Of a stretch of 64,000 bases of DNA, positions 10,012-21,720 are shown one piece after another. The DNA is from Leuctra nigra (lineage: Eukaryota > Arthropoda > Insecta > Plecoptera > Leuctridae), in assembly GCA_934045905.1 (NCBI GenBank), contig OW203767.1, positions 14,325,073 to 14,389,072 on the forward strand. Direction: 5' to 3'. Numbering within the stretch: the stretch's first letter is position 1; every line of letters begins with the position of its first letter. The notes under the pieces are model-generated. The model was not told the DNA's origin. It saw only the letters and a program-made list of their open reading frames with translations, and ran no database searches. Both the position numbers and the translations under genes were made by a program.

Positions 10012-11928
10012 ATGCCGTTGAATGTTCGTCCGCTGAGTCCTCGGCTGCAGGAAGTGGCCAGAAGAGAGTTGCACGAGGATCCCGCCAGAGTGGAGCAAGA
10101 CGTCGCTCACATCAAAGAGTGGCTCAAGAAACAACCACATCTGCACGCGAGGACGGGTCAGTGAGATGAGAAGATATTATACACATTTTACAACTGATAT
10201 ATTTTCAGATTGTTTGCCATTGACAGCTATTTCGTTTGTCATAATGTTTGATAATATAAAAACCATGTAAGTGCTTGCTTATAAATTTTAATGGCATAGC
10301 CAGGTATTTCATGTTCCAGACGACCAATGGCTGCTGACCTTCCTGCGAGGCTGCAAGTTCAGTCTGGAGAGGACCAAAGAGAAGCTGGACTGCTACTACA
10401 CAGTGAGAACACTGCTTCCTGAATACTTCACCAACAGAGACCCGATGTTGCCAGAGATCCAGGAGGTGCTGAAACTTGGGTGAGTCATTCCATCTTGTAA
10501 TGCATCTTGTCATATACCATCTAGTAGGCCGTGGTTGGACACATGACAACAATGGAGTCATGCTAATAAATTAATGGAAATTATAATATAATAATGTTTT
10601 CCTTTTACTATTTTACTATATGGAAATATTAAAGTTCACACTGAAATCGGCTTACAGAAAAGAGGTAATCTAAAAAAAAAATCTAGAGTTCATTAATCCA
10701 TGTACAGATCACACCTGCCTCTACCCCACGTTGACGACCAAGGACGGAGGTTGATCGTCGGTCGACCCGGTCTCTCCGACCCGAGCAAGATCACGATCGA
10801 GGTCGCTATAAAAGTGAACCTGATGATCGTGGACATCATGATGATGGAAGACGACGACTACATCACCAGCGGGGACATCAATCTACTTGACATGGCAGGA
10901 ATGGGGCTGGCACACATAATGCAATTCACACCGGCGTTGGCCAAGAAGATGAGCTCTCTATTACAGGTTGAACTTCATTCAATTGCAATGCATTATAATT
11001 CAACCTGAAAATTAATTGTTATATTTGATTGATTTATTTGCTTGTCAATACTGTCAACAGTTTGGTTAGACGTTTGTTTGAATTTATTCCAATAAATCCT
11101 AATGAATTTCTTCCAGGATGCATATCCAACTCGTCCCAAAGGAATTCACTACATCCACGTGCCCAGCAGTTTCTTGACGATATTCAACTTGTTTAAGACG
11201 TTCTTAAAAGAAAAGATGTTGAAAAGGGTAATTTCTTTATCAAAGTTTTACTACATATTTTCCGACGTATATTGAAATTTAAATTCAGTCATGAGGAGAA
11301 ACTAAATGAACATATTGCCGTGGTAATGAAAGTTTGTTGATGGGTTTTGTTCCTGTTAGTTGCACGTTCACGGTGACGATATGGAGTCTCTCTACAAAGA
11401 ACTGCCTAAGAAGCATCTGCCCGTGGAATATGGCGGACACGGAGGCTCTTTGGTCGAGATCACGGGTGTGTATCAACATAAAATATGTGTGATATTTATG
11501 AATATTAGCACGTCAAATATCAAACATTGTTAAACAAGTTTCATTCACCAGAAATCAAGTTTCTCAACACAAAATATAATTTAAAAAACTATGAGTCAAG
11601 TAGAATTTTTCAAGTATTTTCAATTATTTTTGGCAAGTCAAAATCTGATTCTTGCTTTTAATATCATTAATAATACTATAAAGTTTACTAAAAAGTAAAC
11701 CTTAAACGTTATACCTCACCAGTAGACATTTAAATATAAATATTTCTATATTCTAATACCGTGTTGTGTTGTACAGAAATCTGGAAGAAGAAAGTGGAGA
11801 GCTACCGAGACTGGTTCCTAGACGACGAGCAATACAGATCCAACGAGAAGAAGAGGATTGGAAAACCAAAGACACAAGAAAGCATGTTCGGTCTGGAGGG
11901 CTCCTTCAGGCAACTCAATGTGGATTAG
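10012..11928 (+). CDS. CRAL-TRIO / alpha-tocopherol transfer protein-like gene C
   Basis: Exons: 10012-10156, 10320-10479, 10708-10966, 11117-11227, 11360-11465, 11777-11928. All are GT-AG with closing phases and give 310 residues. Domain order matches gene B: N-terminal helices with LLTFLRGCKF, then the CRAL-TRIO fold with LMIVDIMMMEDDDY, and a basic C-terminal tail. The start follows an acceptor-like CGCGTAG and aligns with the ATG of B and D; in-frame codons further upstream belong to the foldback and are not homologous. Exon 2 is base-for-base identical to exon 2 of gene B, while exon 3 differs at many amino acids. Expected to be a cytosolic carrier of a small lipid; the ligand cannot be inferred. 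Transcription probably starts near 7100, so the leader intron spans the LINE. Confidence 0.88.
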
Positions 11929-12008
11929 AAGACAATTATTAATATTTTAAGAGCAAAACATGACCAAGCTGTTGAAACGTACTGTTTTCATTTATATTTT
12001 TACACCAA

Positions 12009-12049
12009 AATAAAAATTTACAAATGTATAGTTATTATGTTAAAATAAA
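12009..12049 (+). terminator. polyadenylation signals of gene C
   Basis: Two AATAAA hexamers (12009-12014 and 12044-12049) lie 80-120 bases after the stop of gene C, in a 3' UTR that is alignable with those of B and D before it. Confidence 0.55.
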
Positions 12050-12479
12050 AGTACTTTTCGCGACAAATTTAATTTGAACACGTTCAATTAGGTACCTGAC
12101 TTGAGTAACTACGTAAGTAACTTGATGAATCAAGAGTTTTAATAGAATTGCAATAGTAAATACAGGGATTTAGACATCAAAAAAACAAACCCTAATGATA
12201 ACCTTTACCTTTTTTTACCAAAGGTAAACCCCTTGATTTCTGTGTTACTGCTGGGTGACTTAGCTGGATTGTCTTCTGAACTGAATATGTTATGAACGTG
12301 AGACCAAATATAGTGCTTCTGTAAGCCTGTGAAAGTCTACGAAAAAAGTAAAACATACTTCCAGAAATCGAGCAGGATTGCCCACCTAAGGAGTACCGAC
12401 AGCTGTGGCTCTCATTCATTCGCAATATAGCCTAAAGTTCCCGCATAGACTCTATAGTTCCCGCAACTTCTTGCAGATC

Positions 12480-13327
12480 AAATCGAATGCAGTATCGTAA
12501 TACATGTCATTATTACTAGAAAAAACGCTCAGTGTAACGCGTTGATGAGCGAGCATAGGACATTCAAATTCTCGAACTGGATTGCTTACACAACGCACTG
12601 AAAACTTATACATCCATAATGAATTGAAATATGATCCACTCAATCAACATAAAAGTATGGTTTTCATTGAAACTTAAAATAGCATCTTAACACTCTGGTA
12701 TGTACACTAGGCCAAACAAAAATTGAACGTTCAATAAATCTGATAGGCTGATGATAAATGTAAGATCGCACCATCAGAAGTCAGTCTAAGCGATATCATT
12801 GTCTCACTCTAGTAGGTGACCTCACATTTCAATGATAATAACAAGCTTTGATTGGTTATGGGACGTGACCAGCAGTCATTCAAATTTGGGCAACGTTCAA
12901 TTTTTGTTTGGCCGAGGTACATAAAGCAAATCAGATTCAGTGGCAGTGGAAAAACATTAATTTCGATTTTCGATACTTCATTTCTGACAGCTAATAAAAA
13001 TGTCAATTAGTGCATACGTTATTATTTGATTTGGATGAAAATTTGTAAAGTAAGAGTCAATGTTGGTGTTAATGACCATGCAAAATTTGAGTTTGATGAA
13101 ATTTATCGAAGACCATTTTCATTTTTCAGTCTATCAGGAGATATTAATTTAAATTTTAACCAACGTACGGATTTCAAAAAAAATGGGGTCTGCAAACAGA
13201 AAAGGCTGTCTTTACATGTATGCAAAATTACAGATCGATCGGTGAAACGGTGCGACCTGTGTATCGGTTAATAACAGAAAAAAAACAGAGGACCATGCCA
13301 AAAGAGCCACAAGGAGTCGCTCGCTCA
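12480..13327. repeat. Partial copy of the GAGCGAGCGAAGCG repeat family
   Basis: The right end (AGAGCCACAAGGAGTCGC then TCGCTCAATC) matches the right end of the longer element at 27307-28727. The interior (AACGCGTTGATGAGCGAGCA; CATCCATAATGAATTGA) also matches that element around 27950-28040. The left terminus is missing. A separate 200-bp MITE is inserted inside it. It has no believable coding frame and fills the spacer between genes C and D. Confidence 0.65.
12717..12916. mobile_element. 200-bp MITE nested in the repeat, 5-bp target duplication
   Basis: The terminal inverted repeats read GGCCAAACAAAAATTGAACG on the left and its complement on the right. The flanks carry GTACA on both sides (12712-12716 and 12917-12921). 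Removing it restores a sequence that aligns with the uninterrupted repeat near 28100, which shows it inserted after the host repeat. Confidence 0.75.
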
Positions 13328-13410
13328 ATCAAAGACATTGATACATTATTCATTTCTCTGTTGATGATCAGGCGCTATCAAATACTGTGAAGTTACGATT
13401 TAATCTTTTC

Positions 13411-13494
13411 TATGTTATCAATTGACGAGAGATAGCTGTCTGTGGTCAAACCATCTTTTCTGTCCTAGATTTACGTGGTGACAGCATTACAGGT
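13411..13494 (+). promoter_or_regulatory. Leader region and non-coding first exon of gene D
   Basis: TTATCA (13415-13420) and AGATAG (13430-13435) are followed by ACGTGGTGACAGCATTACAG and a GTAAGA donor at 13493, matching gene C in order and spacing. The leader intron then runs to the ATG exon at 13667. It keeps blocks shared with C (GGGTATYCATACATTTAT and GTCGTGACA), confirming common descent. Confidence 0.5.
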
Positions 13495-13666
13495 AAGAAG
13501 AAGTCGTTTTACGATCAACGTAGGGTATCCATACATTTATCATAACATTTGAAAAAGTCTTTATCTTGTTCGTGTTATTTTTCAATTCAGTTCACCAGAT
13601 ATACTGATATAAATTCAAAATATGTTGTCGTGACACAGTATTAGTAACTTATCCCTCTATGTGTAG

Positions 13667-16600
13667 ATGCCGTTGAATGTTCGTCCGCTGAGTCCTCGGC
13701 TGCAGGAAGTGGCCAGAAGAGAGTTGCACGAGGATCCCGCCAGAGTGGAACAAGACGTCGCTCACATCAAAGAGTGGCTCAAGAAACAGCCACATCTGCA
13801 CGCGAGGACGGGTCAGTGGATGAGAAGATTACATTTTTCACTGAATGTATCATCAGAATGTTTGCCATTGACAGCTATTTCGTTCGTCTTTGTCATGAGG
13901 TTTGATAAGATAAAAACCATGTAAGTGCTTGCTTATAGGAAGTAAAATGTCATATCCAGGCATTCCATGTTCCAGACGACCAATGGCTGCTGACCTTCCT
14001 GCGAGGCTGCAAGTTCAGTCTGGAGAGGACCAAAGAGAAGCTGGACTGCTACTACACAGTGAGAACACTGCTTCCTGAATACTTCACCAACCGAGACCCG
14101 ATGTTGCCAGAGATCCAGGAGGTGCTGAAACTTGGGTGAGTCATTCCATCTTGTAATGCATCTTGTCAAACCATCTTGTAGGCCGTGGTTGGGGATACAT
14201 GGCAACAATGGAGTCAAAGGACTGGTTCATACCCAGTCATGTTTTGCCATGTTTTGTCATGTTTTGCCGATTTATTTAATAAGTGTTTTTTTTTATATAT
14301 AAAAATTAGTATATATTTTTTAATTCTATATTCTATATTGTATATACCTCAAAACAGACTATATGGAAATATGAAGTTTAACCTGAATTGGCCTACAGTT
14401 AGACGTCCCCGGGGTTACTTTAAATCACAATTGATACATTTCCTGTACAGAACATACATGCCTCTACCTCACGTTGACGATGAAGGACGGAGGGTGATCG
14501 TCTGTCGGTTAGGACTATCCGACCCCAGCAAGATTAGCATCGAGGTCGTCATTAAGATGAGTTTGATGATCGTGGACATCATGATGATGGAAGACGACGA
14601 CTACAATATCAGCGGTGACATCAATCTACTTGACTTGGCCGGCATGGGGCTGGCACACGTTGTACAGTTCACACCGGCCTTGGCCAAGAAGATGAGCTCG
14701 CTATTGGAGGTTGAACTTTATTCAATTCCATTGCATACATTATAATTAGTATCAAGAAATAGATCACATACAAATGATGTTGTTAGCTTAGTTAATAAGT
14801 CTAGTTAGTTTTTTTTTAAATTATAAATTGCAGTAACTGACTTCCATGTACTTCCACTTCGTTGCGTGGTTTGCGTATTGAATCCCTCAGCATTAGTCCC
14901 AGTGAACAGTGTTGTGACTAGATAATTTTATTTTTATCTAGATAAAGATAATAGATAACTGCCAAAAATTTATCTAGATAAGATAATAGATAATATTATG
15001 AAAAATTATCTAGATAATAGATAAAGATAAAAAAAAATTATCTAGATAAATATTGAAAGATAAAAGATAATTTTAAAAAATCACGTCTAATTTCTTTTTA
15101 CATAGGTTTTCCCCCACTATTCTGTTTTCAAGCTCAACTTCAAAATTCAATAACTTTCGTTACATAAATTGATATTATTTGAAATTTTTACACAATCGAT
15201 TCTTATCTATTTTGAATATAATTTGAAATTTTCAGCTTGATATCGTACGTAGTTTGAGAAACAGCACGCCGGCCGCGTATTTCTGGACACACGCGCTATT
15301 TAAGCTCCGTATAATCAATTTCTTGACAACCAAATTTGAACAGCTGTAACTTTTTTTCTACAATAGAAAAGTTTTTGAAACTTGCACATATTAAATTTTG
15401 GTATGTCAAATTTCAGAATCCAATCCATAATAGTTTCTTTATAGTGACCTCTCAATCAGGGTGATTTTTTTTTGCGGCACTCGGTATTATGAATTCCAAT
15501 TTACATTACATTGTATTTTAAAATTAAAATAGATAAATATTTTTTATCTAGATAAAAGACAAAAGATAACGATTTTTTTTATCTAGATAAAGATAAAGAT
15601 AAAAAATAATTATCTAGATAATTATCTAGATAATTTTATCTAGATAAGTCACAACACTGCCAGTGAAGTCGAAAATACATTAGAAAAATGTTCATAAAAT
15701 GTTCCTTTTCAAGGTCAATCGTGCCTTTTACACGATCTAAATCATTTCTAAAATCACTTTGAATCAACTAAATTATTCCATTAGTCATTAGTTAACTAGT
15801 TAATTAACACGTTTTAGTTACATTAGTTATAATTTGTTACAAATCCACAAAGCTATTACGGCGGCGACTTAGAAATGTTGACTTCACTCGCATAGCATTG
15901 ATGCGCAATCCACAAGTCATCAGTGATTGCAGTTAGATTTTCTATAGGTATATTTATGCCTATGGTTGAATAACATAAGTAGATATCGGGGTCGTCGTAT
16001 GCTCCGCATGTGAAATTTTGTATACAGCAGAGCTTACAGGATAATTTATAATATGTTCTTTTGAATAATATGGTCTATTAGCCTCTCTTAATAGTCACTA
16101 TACTCTCAACATTTTGGTCTGACTTTTGATTGAATTTATTCAAATAAATCCTAATGAATTTCTTCCAGGATTCATACCCAACTCGTCCTAAAGGAATTCA
16201 CTACATCCACGTGCCCAGCAGTTTCTTGACGATATTCAACTTGTTCAAGACGTTCTTAAAAGAAAAGATGTTGAAAAGGGTAATTTCATTTATCATAAAT
16301 ATGTGTAGGTTCTTGCAACCTTTTATATAGCATGAAAAATAATAATGTGTAAGTAATATAAGATTTTTTTCGTTTTTTTCAGATATATTAAAATAATTTA
16401 TGATCACTTGCTAAATGAACATATTGCCGTGGTAATGAAAGTTTATTGATGGGTTTTGTTCCTGTTAGTTGCACGTTCACGGTGACGATATGGAGGCGCT
16501 CTACAAGGAACTGCCTCAGAAGCATCTGCCCGTGGAATATGGCGGACACGGAGGTTCATTGGTCGACCTCACAGGTGTGTATCAACTTATAAATATGTGT

Positions 16601-17082
16601 GATATTTATGAATATTGGCATATCAAATATCAAACATTGTTAAACAAGTTTCATTCAACAGAAATCGAGTTACTCCAAACAAAATTTACTTTAAAAATAC
16701 TAGGATTTATTATAAAAATACTATTAAAACACTAATAATACTAAGGTACTATACTAATACTATACTATAGCAATACTAATACTTTGTAGCATTTTTCAAG
16801 TATATTTAATATATCTTTGCTAAGACGAAATTTTATTAATGCATTTATGTCATATAAAAGTGTACTGAGTGCACCACTAGATATTAAAAATTTGAAAATG
16901 TCTTTATTTTAAAACCGTGTTGTGTTGTAGAAATCTGGAAGAAGAAGGTGGAGAGCTACCGAGACTGGTTCCTAGACGACGAGCAATACAGATCCAACGA
17001 GAAGAAGAGGATTGGAAAACCAAAGACACAAGAAAGCATGTTCGGTCTGGAGGGCTCCTTCAGACAACTCAATGTGGATTAG
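13667..17082 (+). CDS. CRAL-TRIO / alpha-tocopherol transfer protein-like gene D
   Basis: Exons: 13667-13811, 13976-14135, 14451-14709, 16169-16279, 16469-16574, 16931-17082. Phases close to 310 residues. Domain layout is as in C: LLTFLRGCKF in the N-terminal helical region, LMIVDIMMMEDDDY and GGHGGSLVDL in the CRAL-TRIO fold. Exon 2 differs from B and C by one silent base, while exon 3 carries several replacements (for example GTYMPLPH for GSHLPLPH, and a Cys in VICRLGL). Intron 3 (1.46 kb) is enlarged by a hAT-like MITE, and the 3' UTR is split by another hAT-like element. There is no signal peptide; a cytosolic lipid carrier is expected, ligand unknown. Confidence 0.88.
14907..15659. mobile_element. 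hAT-like MITE with TCTAGATAA/GATAA motif array (intron 3 of gene D)
   Basis: Both ends read CAGTGTTGTGACT, and the flanks carry a perfect 8-bp target duplication CCAGTGAA (14899-14906 and 15660-15667). An 8-bp duplication with CAGTG ends is typical of the hAT superfamily. Both subterminal regions are packed with GATAA and TCTAGATAA copies on either strand. The interior has no transposase frame, so it is non-autonomous. Confidence 0.85.
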
Positions 17083-17128
17083 AAATTAGTTATTAATATT
17101 AGGAGCGAAACATGACCATGCTGTTGAA

Positions 17129-18405
17129 CAGAGTTGGGTAGTAACTTAACGAAAGTAACTAGTTACTGGTAACTAGTTACTTTTTAGGTAACTTTTGGGG
17201 TAACTAGTTACTTTTCATCCTCAGTAACTTTGTGAGTAACTAAGTTACAATTTTACAGGAACTTGTAACTTAATTTTCGTTACTTTTAAAGTTACTTATA
17301 GGTGAAATAGTTTGACAAAAATATAATATTTTCACAGTCTACAAACTCCCTATCTATCTCTTGAGAGGAAATCATAAACCCAGACAACAAATCACAGGAA
17401 ATGAAATGTGTGTCCTCATGGGCGCCCGCAGGGGGGGGCAAGGGGGGGCGCTTGCCCCCCCCCCTGGATGTCAGGAAAACATAAAAATTGTATTGGGTTT
17501 AACGTATATTATCATTTTGTAACCAAAAGAACTAAAAAAAATTGATTTCAGAGTGTAAAAAATCCAAAAAATGCCCTGCGGGGCAGTTTTTAACATGTCC
17601 CCCACCACCCCAAAGTGCAATAATTAAAAAAATATTGAATATTTCAACAAAATACACCACAAAACGTCTCAAAATTGATTTCAAAGTGTCCAAAAATCAA
17701 AAAACGCCCTGCGGGGCTGGGTGGGGGGCGCGCCCCCCACACCCCCCTTAAACCCGTAAAGTATTGTTTTCCTTGACCTGCCCCCACCTGGCAGAAATCC
17801 TGCGGGCGCCCATGTGTGTCCTTCCTTCCCATTGATCTATTTCCTTCCACAAGTCATTAGCAGGTAGTTGGGCTGGGGGATGCTTGCAGATGCGCTGCAA
17901 GTTTTTCCGAGAATCATACCTATCCAAATGAAAACAAGTATGACGTCATTCATACTAGCCAATAAAGGTAGCTTTTACATAAAATGTATACCCAATAAGA
18001 TAGAGTTTCACAAATCAAAGTGATTGTCACATGGATGGACCATTTAAAGAAGTGAAGTGAAGAGGAAGAGGTGCGTGCATTAATATTTACCATTACCGCG
18101 AGTGCAAATTACATTTATTATTAATTTGTATTTTGACTGTGAGCACGATGACTGGGATTAAATACAAATAATAAAATTGCTTTGTCGAACAAAATCAACC
18201 CTCAGCGGAGTTCGATCACGTTTGTGTTTTGTCGAAAAAATATCCGAAAAGTAACTTTAAAGTAACTTAAAAGTAACTTAAATTTTTCGGTAACTACTCA
18301 GTTACTTTTCAAATCAAGTAACTTACCAAGTAACTTAGTTCCTTTTGAGACCAGGTAACTTACAGAGTAACTAGTTCCTTTTTACAAGTAACTTACCCAA
18401 CTCTG
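17129..18405. mobile_element. hAT-like element with AGTAACT motif array (3' UTR of gene D)
   Basis: The ends are CAGAGTTGGGTA inverted repeats, flanked by a perfect 8-bp duplication CTGTTGAA (17121-17128 and 18406-18413). Both subterminal regions contain many AGTAACT/AGTTACT copies. The interior has no transposase and holds a second, nested element. Excising it rejoins a 3' UTR that aligns with gene C (CTGTTGAAACGT), so it inserted into the transcribed 3' region of gene D. Confidence 0.88.
17417..17814. mobile_element. 398-bp G/C-tract MITE nested inside the AGTAACT element
   Basis: The ends CATGGGCGCCCGCAGG and CCTGCGGGCGCCCATG are perfect inverted repeats, and the flanks carry an 8-bp duplication TGTGTCCT (17409-17416 and 17815-17822). 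The interior has long G and C runs and repeats of TGCCCTGCGGGGC. A related copy lies at 29696-30098. No protein is encoded. Confidence 0.85.
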
Positions 18406-18428
18406 CTGTTGAAACGTTCAGTTTTTAT

Positions 18429-18600
18429 TGAGCGAGCGAAGCGGTCAACTCCTTTTGGCTCTTTTAGCACGGACCTCTGTGTGTTTTTTTTCTTCTGCTA
18501 TTAACCGATACACAGGTCGCACCTCCACCGACCGATCTGAAATTGTGCACACACACACATGTAAAGACACCCTTCTATGCTTGGAACGACTGGTCTTAGC
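18429..18600. repeat. Fragment of the GAGCGAGCGAAGCG repeat family
   Basis: Begins TTGAGCGAGCGAAGCG and continues CTCCTTTTGGCTCTTTTAGC, then ACGGACCTCTGT, matching the left end of the element at 27307. It follows directly after the 3' UTR sequence of gene D, which therefore lost its ancestral tail; a replacement AATAAA pair is seen near 18656-18666. Confidence 0.6.
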
Positions 18601-18705
18601 TCTTTTTGCACCTTGCTGTATACAAGATGCATTTAATTAACTTTATTGACATACAAATAAAATAAAGTTATAATTTAATTGATCTTATTTAGCAGGCATG
18701 AGTCA

Positions 18706-18866
18706 GGACCCTTACCTAATATCGCCAAATTTCAGTAGCATCGTGTTTCTGTAGCACAACTTTTGTTAGTTTTAGCCATACGAATTAAGATTATCGTCAT
18801 GGCAACTAGCCGATCGTGCTACAGTAACACGGTGCTACTGAAATATAGCGATATGAGAAGGGGCCA
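18706..18866. repeat. Short palindromic MITE
   Basis: Imperfect inverted repeats (AATATCGCCAAATTTCAGTA and TACTGAAATATAGCGATAT, with TGTAGCAC/GTGCTACA inside) fold over a ~50-base loop. Outer ends are CCCTTACC and a diverged complement. No coding frame. Confidence 0.55.
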
Positions 18867-18869
18867 GTG

Positions 18870-19720
18870 TTTTAAAGGTCCAAGCTAGATTCTCACGTGA
18901 GCTAGAATTGCTTTTAAAATAATTAATCTGTGAGCCAAGTGGTGACGGCAGTACACTCTTGTACCAAGAGACTTGATCTTCAAGCAAGTCTTGTAAACCA
19001 AGATGGGCATACAAATGAAAATGCAAAGGTTTAAGGGGAACACCAATTAGAATTGTAGAAATATTTCTAGTATCAAATTGTACGTTTTATATGTGTATTG
19101 TTTATTTATTTATTTATTTAGCCTTTATTTGCAGACAGTTAAATAAATCCACATGTGCAGTTTTAATAAATTCAGATTACACACAAAACAAACATTACAT
19201 AGAATCAATAGAAACTTAGAAACACATTAAATTCATTCATAAATCACATAGTTCTCTAGTCACAAGGTCAGTATTGAACATCAAATAAGGATTAAAACAC
19301 TGAATAACTATACTTATGAAACAGCTATAGTAGTTGATTTTATTGCATGCATGGAAAAATGGGTTCAGGCTTACACATTTTAATATTTTTTACTCAACCC
19401 AACATTTACGGGGACTGCTCATTGTCTTCTAATTCTTATAACATCACCTGAAGTTTCATTTTTCATTCTACTGATTCCAATATAGAAGGTACAGTTTTAA
19501 TATCTATAACTTTATAGGAGTCTTTCAAAGAAAACGTTTTTCACACAAACAAACAAACAAACAAACAAACAAACAAACAAACAAATTAAACAAACAGATA
19601 AATTAAACCCTACTTCCTACAGTTGTAATTCAGTAAAAAGAAAAATTAGACTTCAGGTGAAGACGTGAAGAGTGACGTAATTAGGTGAAAATAAACGCAG
19701 TACCGCCTTCCCCAGGACTC
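18870..19720. other. Intergenic, AT-rich; (CAAA)n microsatellite
   Basis: No exon is convincing on either strand. It holds a TTTA run (19109-19130) that resembles a degraded LINE or SINE tail and a CAAA microsatellite at about 19545-19583. Confidence 0.5.
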
Positions 19721-21243
19721 CTAATTATTTATACAAAGCACTACGACGAAGTTGATGAAAAGAATACAGGTCAACAATGACAACTTATTCTCGCCACTTG
19801 TCACGGAGCCAGCGTCCGGGTCCGGACATGCACACGCAGCATCACGAGGAGAAGAAAACATAAAATCACACGGACTTCCAGCAGAATTCCTCGCTAAATA
19901 TGCCGGGTAATCAAGAGTGCGTGCACCAACAACTCTCATACCTAAAGTAACAAGCTGCGCGTTGCTAAAAGTCACGTTATTCGTATCTGGACTTTGAACT
20001 GGTTAAGTCAAGAAGAAGATGTTAGTCTGTCCAGCCAGGCTCTGAATGGAACCGGAGTCTTTGATGATGGCGTCCCTTGATAGATTGCTGTTCGGTGTCG
20101 GCTGCATAACCACTGCATCGTACTGGGTGAGTGTCAAGATGTTGATGTACGCGAAGAAGGAGAAGTCGTAGTAGCAACAGGTGTCACTGCAAACAGACGA
20201 GATGTAGTTCTCCTTCTCGGGAAGAGTGGCAACGAAGAGGATCACCCGAGAGAAAGTCTGGGTGACGAAACGCCCTTCATTCTCCGCACAAGGGCAGAAC
20301 ATATCCAGAGGAGAGGTAGCCATGAACGTACAAGGATCTCCAGTTGGATTGGAAGCTAAATATGCGGCGTAGTCAAGGATATGAACATTAGATATTTGTG
20401 TGCTCAGAAAAGCTAACTCTGCATTGCTTCGAGTTACATTGTTTAGGTCCGGATTGGGAACGGGAGACGTCAAGAAGTACATGCTGCTTACAGTATCAGC
20501 CCATCCAGCTACGTAGTGGATATCTGACAAGAAATATGATGTGTTGTACTGAGTACTACTGGAGAGGGTTGGCTGTTCAAGGTGTCATCAAGGTGTCTGT
20601 TTTCCCCAGTTTCAGTTTGTCCATCATGGTCCACTGCCACATATCCATACTGTAATAGCAAGAGCCTCCCAGACTGCAGTTCCGCGACGGTGGAGAATAA
20701 TCCTGAGGAAATGTGTCAAGAATGAAGATCATGCGGGAGCTGAAATCTCCTACCTTCTTCACTCCATGGACCGTCATATCTTGAGGAGAAGAAGCCATGA
20801 AGGTACAAGGATCTGCAGATGGATTTGAAGCTAAATAAGCTCGGTAATCTAGGACGTGTAAATCCAACGATTGTATACCTAACAACACCAATCGAGCATT
20901 GCTCTGCGATACGTTGTTTGTATCTGGATTTGGAACAGCAGATGTAAGGAAGTAGAGGTAATTGGTAGATCTAGCTATGCTGTGGGCTTCAAGTGCATAA
21001 TCCAACATGGATGCTGTATTGTAAGGACTAGCGGTTGGTGACGGTTGTACAACCAGGGCGTCTTGTGTCCCCAGCATCATCTGGTCCAGTACGGACTGCT
21101 GCCAGAGGGTTGTGTTGTAGTAGCAGCAACCCCCAAGACTGCAGTTCGGAGCGGGAGGTGTGTAGTCCTGGGGAAGAGTGCCCAGGATGAATACCAGACG
21201 TGTGAAGTTAAGTCCGCTCGTGAGGCGCAAGTACAGATTTGCT
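19721..21243 (-). pseudogene. Three-module secreted/GPI-type protein, frame broken twice
   Basis: I do not recognise the family. Reading the minus strand gives three ~165-residue modules. Each has a hydrophobic segment (TRLVFILGTLPQDY in the first), a Cys-rich CCYY block, the phrase YFLTSxVPNPDxNN, then VLDYxAYLASNP and DPCTFMASSP. After the third module comes CACPDPD and a hydrophobic C-terminus (LLTCILFINFVVVLC), which suggests a GPI-anchor signal or tail anchor. The reading frame is interrupted by a one-base-type shift near 20585 (module 2) and by a TAA at 20003-20005 where the other modules have Ser in YFLTS. Downstream codons remain clearly homologous past both breaks. An acceptor TTGCAG precedes 21243, so earlier exons, including any signal peptide, lie upstream and were not found. 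It is either a recent pseudogene or sequence with two assembly errors. Confidence 0.6.
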
Positions 21244-21319
21244 GCAACATTCAGTAGCATGCATTATCAAGTTCTATCATGAATTCGCGTTCAGAGTTGA
21301 CCAAATGAATCCGCATAAG

Positions 21320-21537
21320 TACGTTCTACAAGGAATTTGCAGCAGCGAAAAATCTATTTTCCATTTAGAATTCCTATTTTCCACACTTATTTTTGCTAGT
21401 TTTCTGACCTCATAGTTTTCTCACCTCATAACAATAGAGGACCAAAGAAAATTCATGTTTGAGGTGTATACAGCATTTTATTGGCGTTTGTATTTTGGCA
21501 TTTGCCCTCAGGCGCTGAAAGGTCTTTGTAGAACGTA
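21320..21537. repeat. 218-bp MITE, TA-flanked
   Basis: Ends TACGTTCTACAA and TTGTAGAACGTA are inverted repeats that begin and end with TA, the pattern left by mariner-type elements. No coding capacity is seen. Confidence 0.6.
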
Positions 21538-21720
21538 TGTATACAGAGAAACACACTCTGTAAATGCAGCAGAGTTCTCTTCACATATGAAAAAGGAAAT
21601 AAAAACAACAAATTACAAAACTTGATATTAATGAGAATCAGACAATACGTGAATTATATATATATAATAATCAATATTTTTCGGTTATGCTTCGTTTATT
21701 CCACAGTTAAATATACAACG

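Noticed and set aside
18428..18640. 70-residue plus-strand frame after gene D
   Set aside because: It lies in a fragment of the GAGCGAGCGAAGCG repeat.
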